Origin: Anomaloglossus baeobatrachus
Lineage: Eukaryota; Chordata; Amphibia; Anura; Aromobatidae
Direction of reading: 5' to 3'
Assembly: GCF_048569485.1 (NCBI RefSeq)
Contig: NC_134354.1
Coordinates: forward strand, 453,447,807 to 453,511,806
Length of the DNA: 64,000 bases
Shown here: positions 57,016-64,000 of the stretch, in pieces
How the letters are laid out: each line of letters opens with the position of its first letter
Numbering within the stretch: the first letter of the stretch is position 1
Translations under genes and position numbers: made by a program
Notes under the pieces: generated by a model
The model's database searches: none
Seen by the model: the letters and a program-made list of their open reading frames with translations, nothing else
Told to the model about the DNA's origin: nothing

Positions 57016-57410
57016 TTAGGCTATGTGCGCACAGTGCGTTTTTGCGCGTTTTTCGGGAGCGTTCTTGGCCTCAAAACTGCATGACTTTGCTTCCCCAGCA
57101 AATGAGTTTTCATTTTTGCTGTCCGCACACAACTGTTTTTTTAAGCTGCGTTTTTGAGCTTGAAAAAAAAAATGGACATGTCAATTCTTTGCTGCGTTTT
57201 TCTGCATTTTCCGCCATGCAATGCATTGGAAAAACTCAGCAAAACGCAGAGAACAAAAACGCAGCAAAACGCAGCCAAAAACGCACCAAATCGCGGTAAA
57301 AACGCATGTGTTTTTTTATGCGTTTTTTCGACACAGGTGTGTTTTTAGCTGCCAAAAACGCACAAAAACGCAGCGTCAAAAAAACGCAGCGTGCGCACAT
57401 AGCCTAAAAG
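57016..57410. mobile_element. Harbinger-like MITE (GGCTATGTGCGCAC)
   Basis: Terminal inverted repeats GGCTATGTGCGCAC / GTGCGCACATAGCC bounded by TTA and TAA. The interior is dominated by GCGTTTTT / AAAAACGC words. Confidence 0.7.
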
Positions 57411-57540
57411 CTTGGGAGGAGTGGTTTAGACTCACAATTGCACTACTCATGCCACTTTGATGGCCATCTTTGAAGCTGGAGGAACGGAACGTTGAGCTGA
57501 GTATCAGAGGCATTGAAAGATCAACAGTTTGGGTGACTAA

Positions 57541-57708
57541 AGGCCCCGTCACACACAGAGATAAATCTTTGGCAGATCTGTGGTTGCAGTGAAATCATGG
57601 ACATATTGTTCCATTTGTACACAGCCACAAACCTGGCACTGATTGTCCACAATTTCACTGCAATCAGAGATCTGCCACAGATTTATCTCTGTGTGTAAAA
57701 TGGCCTTA
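57541..57708. mobile_element. Short hairpin MITE (CACACAGAGATAAATC)
   Basis: AGGCCCCGTCACACACAGAG-ATAAATC is mirrored by GATTTATCTCTGTGTGTAA-AATGGCCTT. The arms pair over most of the 168 bp. Confidence 0.7.
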
Positions 57709-57892
57709 AGTATAAGAAATGTACTGTCACTTTTCAGTTCCAATGTGGATTGTAACTTTAAAGAAAAAATTCCTATTGATATAAACATTGATAAAAAAAC
57801 ATTAGCTGCTTGTCATCTTCAAATCATCTTCATTTTGTCATGCCACTCCCTAACAACCTTCCATTTCAAGAACACAACATTTAAAGGGGTGG

Positions 57893-59300
57893 TTCACCCA
57901 TTTTTTTTTATTTTCTCTATGAGTTCCACTTACCATTATAGGCGTTTTCTTCATTGGCTTCTATTTCCAGTTCTGGCACTGAGCGGCGCTATCCTGCACG
58001 ATCAGTGCCTGTCACATGACGTCAGAGGATGCAGGTGCCACTCTCAGTGATTGACTGGGCTGTGGTCAGTGACTACCGCACGTCACAGCCCAGCATCGAG
58101 GGGAGGATCCGGAGGATGGCACAGTGTGGAGGGGTTAAGACAGAGCGCGCGCTTAGCATCCGTCAGATGTGGGAGGTACGGGGCACCAGTGTGGAGTACA
58201 GGGGGGGGGGTTCTTCAGCTGAAATCCCCCCTGTCACGCAAGTATGTGATCACACTATCCGCCCGCTGTGCTCAGCTGTCAGGAGAGCCTGCGGTGTCTG
58301 CAGTGTGATCAAGTGCTCCTACCAGCAGCACAGGTGACCGGACGCTGCATGGGACCAATCTGGTCCACTCTGTCACCTGCACAACAAGTCCCAGAGTGGA
58401 GACAGTTAGGCTACTTTCACACATCCAGTTTGAGCACTGCGGCTCAATCCGGCTGTGAAACCTATGCAACGGATGCGGCGAAAACACTGCATCCTTTGCA
58501 TAAGTTTTTACATGCGGCCCGTCCGTTTTTTTCCGGTTGCGGCACACTACTGAGCATGTGCAGTGGAAGAAACCGCATGCGGCGGCCGGATACGGTTTTT
58601 GCCGCATCGCGCCGCATACGGCGTCCATAGGCATGCATTGAAAAATGCACCACAGCGGCCGGAAGCGGCGCGATGCATTTTTTTTTTTGCCGGAGCAAAA
58701 AACGTGCCAGGGAACGTTCCATCTGGCCACCGCATCGGCTAAACCTGCCGCATGCGGCAAAAAACGGACGGAACGCAAGCCCATGCGGCACAATGCAGCG
58801 TCAATGCAAGTCAATGCTGGAAAAAACGAAACCGGCGGCAAAAAAAAACGTTTTCGTTTTTCAGCAGAGCGCCGGATTGTGCCGTACTGCTACAGCCGGA
58901 TGTGTGAAAGTAGCCTTAGTGACATGCTCTGCTCTGACAAATAGTGTGCTGCATGTCACTATCTTGCTCCAGTCTGTGACTTCTGCTGCATAGGACCCAC
59001 TTTCTCCACTCTCACCTGCACAACAAGAGCCAGAGTGGAGCAAGATAGTGACATATAGCACACTATGTGTCAGAGCAGAGCATGTCACCAACTGTCTCCA
59101 CTCTGAGACTTGTTGTGCAGGTGAACGGATGCTTCATGTCACTAACTGTCTCCACTCTGGGACTTGTTGTGCAGGTGAGAGTGGAGAAACTTGGTACTAT
59201 GCAGCAGAAGTCACAGAGTGGATCAAGTTAGTGACATGTATTATCCGGTCACCTGCACAACAAGTCCCAGAGTGGAGACAGTTAGTGATAAATGATAAAA
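57893..59300. repeat. Repeat region with five copies of a CACTCTGGGACTTGTTGTGC motif
   Basis: The motif, or its inverse, with CAGGTGA or TCACCTG neighbours occurs near 58370, 59010, 59095, 59150 and 59250, around GTCACTA-type spacers. The left edge begins AAAGGGGTGGTTCACCC. A MITE interrupts it at 58409-58915. No coding gene. Confidence 0.6.
58409..58915. mobile_element. Harbinger-like MITE with TTA target duplication and visible empty site
   Basis: GGCTACTTTCACACATCC...GGATGTGTGAAAGTAGCC, flanked by TTA (58406-58408, 58916-58918). The interior is GCCGCATGCGG-rich. A second copy of the surrounding repeat near 59275 reads GGAGACAGTTAGTGA without the insertion. Confidence 0.82.
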
Positions 59301-59649
59301 GCTCTATTACCATGATTAGGCAGTGCACACAGGAAGGAGGGGAGGGAACAGTTTTGGTGGAGATCTGAGTGGGTGTGAGATAGATTGCTAGTTACTGCAA
59401 AGGATTATGGAAGTTGTAGTAACTGAACCCAGGAAGTTAAAAGAGCGAATAACTCCATCAGAGCTGGAGCCAGCAATGAGGATGTGCTGCTAGAGCACAA
59501 TAAAAGGTAATATTGCTAAAATAACATGATAGATGTGTGGAGAGGCACATATTTGCAAGATTTATGAGGGAAAAAAAATCAGTTTTGGTAACTGGACAAC
59601 TTCTTTAATATAGCAGCTGATCAGGGCATAAAAGACATGAAACAAAATT

Positions 59650-62200
59650 TATCAGGAGATAAAGGGAATCTGTCAGTAGGAGCAACCCTCCAAAAAAGTC
59701 TGTATGGTCATGCAGGTCATAGAAAGTTAAAAAAAAAATGAATACTTGATATCTGCGATCCAAGGTCTTATTCCAAAGAAATCCATGTTTTTCTTAATAC
59801 GTAAATAAGAAGTTAGGCTCCATGGGCAGGACACAGATCTCCTTGAGCATCTCCCTGGAGAGATTATCAATGTGAAATATGTAATGACTGATAGTCTTCT
59901 CTCCTTATTTCACTGCAGAGCTGTGCCTGATTACAACTAACACAGTACAGCAGAGCTAAGCTTTGTCTCATTACAAACACATCTGTGTACCGCCCCTGCA
60001 GCAGTCGGACTGCTCGGATCCGGGATTGCTGTGGTTCGAGTGTCTCCGGACCCGGGGGCTTACGGCCACTCGAAAATAAAAGGGGGACTATTTACAGGGG
60101 GTTTAGTGTTCATGACACCACCTGTGGTTCGCGGTAAGGGGAGTACCGTCGCTGCCGATAGGAGTACCCGGGGGAGATGGAGCAGGGCAGCCAGATGATG
60201 TTCCCTCTACGGGTAGGGTAGGCCCCGGGACTCTGGATGGTGGAAGTGTAGGGGAGCGTGGTGCAGGCCAGGCAGGGAGATTCAGGGGAATGTAGCGTAC
60301 TCACCCAGGTCGTGTGGGTGTTGGTGCGACCATTAAGCAGACTCTCACACAGGAGTAAACCAAGTCTCTGAGTGCCGCTGCCACTCAGGGGAGCTCGTCC
60401 GGGAATCCGTCCACGTTGGTATTGCTGATGGTTCTGGACCTGTCTCCATGCACTTTGTATAGACATTTCTGAGTCACCCGTCAGACTGGAGCTTTCGGGG
60501 TCCGCTCCCTACAATTAGTTAGAGGAGCTGTGCTCTTGATGGTTGACACTCGGGATCTCAGTGGGCTGCATAATCTGGAAAGCCCTATCCCCCTTGTTGT
60601 GTTGGTGCCTTCGATCTCTGAGCTCTTGGGGAAAGTTCATAAAGAAACTATCCTCCACAGGTTAATTATCAGGTTGCGTGAAGCTACTCCCTTATCTAGG
60701 GTCCAGTACCCTGCCGTGCTTGGTACCAGTCCAGTTACTAGATTTTCCGGTGCCGTCCGTTCTCCAAAACTAAGTCTGGGCACCCTTTCCAATACCCTGC
60801 GACCAGGTCTCCAACTCCTCCGGTCCCAGACTACCGTCTGCGACCTAACCAAAGTCTCCCCAGGAGCTCCAACTTCCTCAGCTCCTCACTCTCTGAGGTC
60901 TACCACTCTTCTGACTATGTCCCTCCCCCCAGTCTGCCTGACCCCTAGGCAGGTGGCCCTTTTCCAGCTAGACCATCCACTGGTGTGCCTGACAGGGTGT
61001 GGTGCGAGGTGTGGCTAGGATTAGAATGCTAATGGAGCAATACCAAAGGTTAGGATCCCAGAACCATGGAGGGTGAGTTCTGCACCGTAAGAGAAAGGAG
61101 TGCAGTTCCCCGTGACACCCTGATTAGTTCAGGGGCGTCACATCTGCACTCGTAGCTCTCCTCTCACAGTGCTGTCAGTTCAATTGTACTCTCCTCCCCC
61201 AAGCTGGCTGCCTGTGAGATGGAAGCTGAAAAAGTAATCAGTAGATCTGACAGCACTATGAGAGGAGAGTTGCAGATGTGTTTGTAGTAACGCAAAGTTC
61301 AGTTCTACTTGCATTAGTTGTATTCATACACAGCTCTGTAGTGCTGCAGTGAGATCAGGAGAGTAGACTGTCAGTCATTACATCTCACACTGGTAATGTC
61401 CTCTTTCATTTAAAATAAGCTCTGGAGGCAGAGATCTTAACAGCTAACTTACATATTAAAGGGTTATTCTCAAATTGTCTCTTGAGCAGCTCAGAAATAT
61501 CAGTCTCTCCTTATTTCCTGGTTGCTGAGGAGCAGGTCAGCTCCTTGAGTGTGAGCCCTGGTGAGCAGCTTCATTCAACTACTATACATTTGTTAGTGCT
61601 TGTTCTGAGTCACTATAGAGTGAGATAACAGGGACAGAACAATCACACAGCTCAAGAAAGTGAGAGCCATGATTTGAAATGCTGTGGAAACTGTCAATGC
61701 AATACTGGGTGCCATGTCCGGATTGTGATTATGCAGGACTGATAAGAGTCTTGACTTGTGAGGGAGGGGAGGGAGATTAACTAACTGCTGTATAGAAATA
61801 AATGGGCTGAAGAGAGGTGGCTGGTATTTTAGGAGTTTATTTCTCTACTGGAATGTAACTCCTGCGCACACTCAACCAGGTTTTGGGCAGGCAATAGTGG
61901 CAGAGCTCCATGGAAACCAGCTGTACAATCTGAAAGATACAAGCTGTCTTCGCAAAAGAATGATAGCAGGTAGAAAAAGCATGTCAGTTGCAAACTTGCT
62001 TGTTTTAATGCTTTCAAACTAATGAAAACAGTTTAATAAATTGAAAATACCCCTTTAGGAAAATCGCGAATTTCTCTGTAAGACATCGGATCGCAGATAA
62101 TCAAGGTATCATTTTATTCAACTTTTTATGACCTACATGCCCATATAGACGGTTTAGGAGAGTTGTGCCTACTGATATACTGCAGTCATTGTCAGGTCAA
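59650..62200. repeat. Hairpin-like repeat element split by a solo LTR
   Basis: The left end (GTCAGTAGGAGCAACCCTCC, CATGCAGGTCATAGAAAGTT, ATCTGCGATCCAAGG) is mirrored near 62080-62185. The inner parts 59960-59985 plus 61143-61170 mirror 61255-61300 (CAAACACATCTG / CAGATGTGTTTG). No coding gene. Confidence 0.6.
59986..61142 (-). mobile_element. Solo LTR with 4-bp target duplication
   Basis: Borders TGTGTACCGCCCC...GGGGCGTCACA, 1157 bp, flanked by TCTG (59982-59985, 61143-61146). Closely related to 8052-9193 (shared CTCCGGACCCGGGGGCT, TTCATGAC(G/A)CCACC). The mirrored arm near 61270 shows the empty site CACATCTGCAACTC. A fossil; orientation inferred from the 16134 element. Confidence 0.88.
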
Positions 62201-62254
62201 TCGCTAGTCTTTCACAATATGAGATATTAACCGTGTTGATATTCAAATGTCCTA

Positions 62255-62520
62255 CAGTGCCTTGCAAAAATATTGGTATGTGTTTTGTCTTGTATTTTTT
62301 TTGGGGAGTCTCTACCACTTGATTTACAAAACAAGCCTATCACTTGAAAGGTGCAGAATATATTTTATTGTGACAAAAAAATAAGAAAAAAAAGTAGAGA
62401 ACTTTATTGTGCATAAGTATTGACTCTCTAAAAATCAATAGTTTGTTGCGGAGCTAACTTTGTTATAATTACAGACATATGTCTTTTGTAGTTATTCTCC
62501 ATTAGGCTAAGTTCACACCA
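62255..62520 (+). mobile_element. Tc1-like element, left terminal fragment
   Basis: TA followed by CAGTGCCTTGCAAAAATATT (62253 onward) is the familiar CAGTGCCTTGCAAAAGTATTC Tc1 end, followed by A/T-rich sub-terminal DNA. Truncated before any transposase. Confidence 0.75.
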
Positions 62521-62529
62521 ATAAGTTAA

Positions 62530-63400
62530 TGTGTTTTTTAAGGTGCAATATTCACCTCGAGTAAGGAGGGGTTAATCACCGGTGTTCCACATACACTTTA
62601 CATACAGCTTAGGAGCCTTCTCACTGGGGAACTGGACTAGGGTAGGCAGGGGGTTGGCCATGACGAAGCTTGGGATTTTCTGGTCACTAGGACAACCACC
62701 TGGGGGGCAGGGTCCACTTGGGGTAGAGGTAGCAGCAACTCACACACACCCGGCAATCAAGTTGGGACTTCAGTTCTGGCGACACAACACCATTTCTTCT
62801 CCTTTTTCTTCTCACAGGGCCTGAGGCTTGGAGCGAGACTCCCAGCCCGGGTTCCCCCTCTCCTGAAGGGACACACCTTGGATAGGACACTTTCCAAACA
62901 CCGGTGGCTTCCTCTAACTCATCCGAGGTCGACGGGGCCCAGCATGGCGGTGACCGGTGCCTCCAAGGCAATACAAAGACTGTGAGTAAAGATACCTGGA
63001 ACTGCAGCAGCTGACTCGGACTCTTATTACCAGTGCCCCATGCTTTGGCGCCAACGGCCACTGCCACTACTACTCCCCTCATCATCCTCCCCGGGGCCCG
63101 CTCTAACTGTGGGGAGAGAAACCATCTTTGCTGCTATTACCATCCGCCCCAGAGGACAGCGACAGCACCGGCGGCTAATCCCTAGCCACGTACCGCAGGT
63201 GGCGTCACAAAATCATCCCCATCCATCCCCCTTTTCCGTGGACACCTCGGAGTCTCGAAACCGGGCAGGCCATCCATGACATCCCCCTGACCCTTCACCA
63301 GCTCGGCGACGAGTATCCCCCAGGCCCCGTGGGGAGCTCCAGATACCTAAGGTGTCTCTCAGAAGGCAGCATTTTGCGGCCCCATAGGAGTGTTTTTCGG
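62530..63400. repeat. Repeat-like region, inverted partner of 3715-4000 at its left
   Basis: 62555-62830 matches 3715-4000 in reverse. Further right, CAGGTGGCGTCACAAAATCA (63187) carries the GGTGGCGTCAC word of the LTR superfamily, so part may be an old LTR-element leader. No reliable gene. Confidence 0.45.
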
Positions 63401-63605
63401 TAAGGAAATGTTAGTAACAACCCATCAAATCCACACAGGCCAAGAAATCAAACCATAGGTGTCCATAAATTAAGTTATGTGTTACAAAGCAAAATGACAC
63501 AGGAAAAAGTAATGAACTCATGAAGGTATAAAATTCTAATGACAGTTTCTCTTTAAACAGTGAAAGGTGGGGATTCACATACACTGACATCTTTACAGTA
63601 TTTAT

Positions 63606-64000
63606 TAGTGATGAGCGAGTACTAAAAAGCTCGGGTGCTCGAAGCTCGGGCCGAGCCTCCCAAGATACTCGTGTACTCGGCCCGAGCAACGAGCCCAATG
63701 TTATCCTATGGGAGACCCGAGTATTTTTGTGAAATGACCTCCCGGCAGCATGGAGAAACCCTAAAAATGTCACAAAAGTCTCAGAAGAGTGCTCAAATGA
63801 CATGGCAACAGCATGGGGAAGACCCCTTGAAGCATTTATCACTCAAAAGTCACAGCTGTGAACAATTTTGTCCGCGTTTTACGCCATTTTTACGGACTCA
63901 CCAGAAAACCTTCCAAAATGACCCCAAAATGATTTTTCATGGCGGAAATGTTAAGGGCACATACCCAATAGTGAGATAGATCTGGTGTATGTTACTTTTT
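63606..64000. mobile_element. hAT-type element, terminal part (cut by window end)
   Basis: TAGTGATGAGCGAGTACTAA opens a segment that matches 44569 back to about 44175 in reverse with few differences (GCTCGGGCCGAGCCTCCCAA, CCATTTTTACGGACTCACCA). It continues beyond 64000. Confidence 0.85.

Noticed and set aside
61829-62017. Minus-strand frame with a hydrophobic start (62 residues) as a possible upstream SLC47A exon
   Set aside because: No match to the expected MATE helix, no fitting splice sites, and it lies in repeat DNA.
56600-64000. Search for the next upstream SLC47A exon (VGLPIG-type helix) on the minus strand
   Set aside because: No stretch with the right motif and phase was seen; it is presumed to lie beyond the window.

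Overview
The window looks like intronic and intergenic DNA from a large, repeat-rich amphibian (frog or toad) nuclear genome. The case rests on a vertebrate-type host gene with small, phase-consistent exons and kilobase introns, Tc1/mariner and hAT-like DNA elements, Penelope-like retroelements, Ty3/Gypsy elements, many short inverted-repeat elements, and CA/GT arrays. No bacterial or viral gene organisation is present, and assignment to amphibians is an inference from repeat style.

The only host gene I can support is on the minus strand. Three exons (56569-56475, 52090-52033, 45492-45254) encode the C-terminus of a MATE-type multidrug and toxin extrusion transporter (SLC47A family), ending in its last transmembrane helix and a stop. 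The upstream exons must lie beyond the right edge. The two introns and both flanks are almost entirely transposable elements.

Layout. 1-1181: right end of a hAT-like non-autonomous element. 1.9-4.0 kb: LTR remnant and a duplicated repeat module. 4.0-6.9 kb: decayed Penelope-like element (PLE) with hammerhead-like RNA motifs. 6.9-12 kb: hAT-like modules carrying a solo LTR (8052-9193) and an almost complete Tc1 element (9492-11070). 12-13.6 kb: 27-bp minisatellite and a TTAA-type element. 13.7-15 kb: Tc1 end and a good hammerhead motif. 15-25.6 kb: a PLE containing a very young non-autonomous LTR retrotransposon (16134-20401), apparently inside a hAT-like element. 25.6-30.4 kb: hAT-like modules and a tandem duplication. 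31-40 kb: two truncated Ty3/Gypsy elements, head to head. 40.9-44.6 kb: a hairpin-like hAT element with 8-bp target duplications and a solo LTR in one arm. 45-56.6 kb: the host exons, with two head-to-tail minisatellite-bearing elements, a TTAA element, a TTA-flanked MITE and a decayed Tc1 copy with two insertions. 56.7-64 kb: more MITEs, a hairpin repeat split by a solo LTR, a Tc1 end, and the start of another hAT copy.

The elements do not work together as a system. What the window preserves is a layered insertion history, and at several sites a duplicate arm or a second repeat copy preserves the empty site. I found no new enzymatic system. The most interesting points are the hammerhead-like motifs, the nest at 15-25.6 kb, and the hairpin elements that record their own pre-insertion state.
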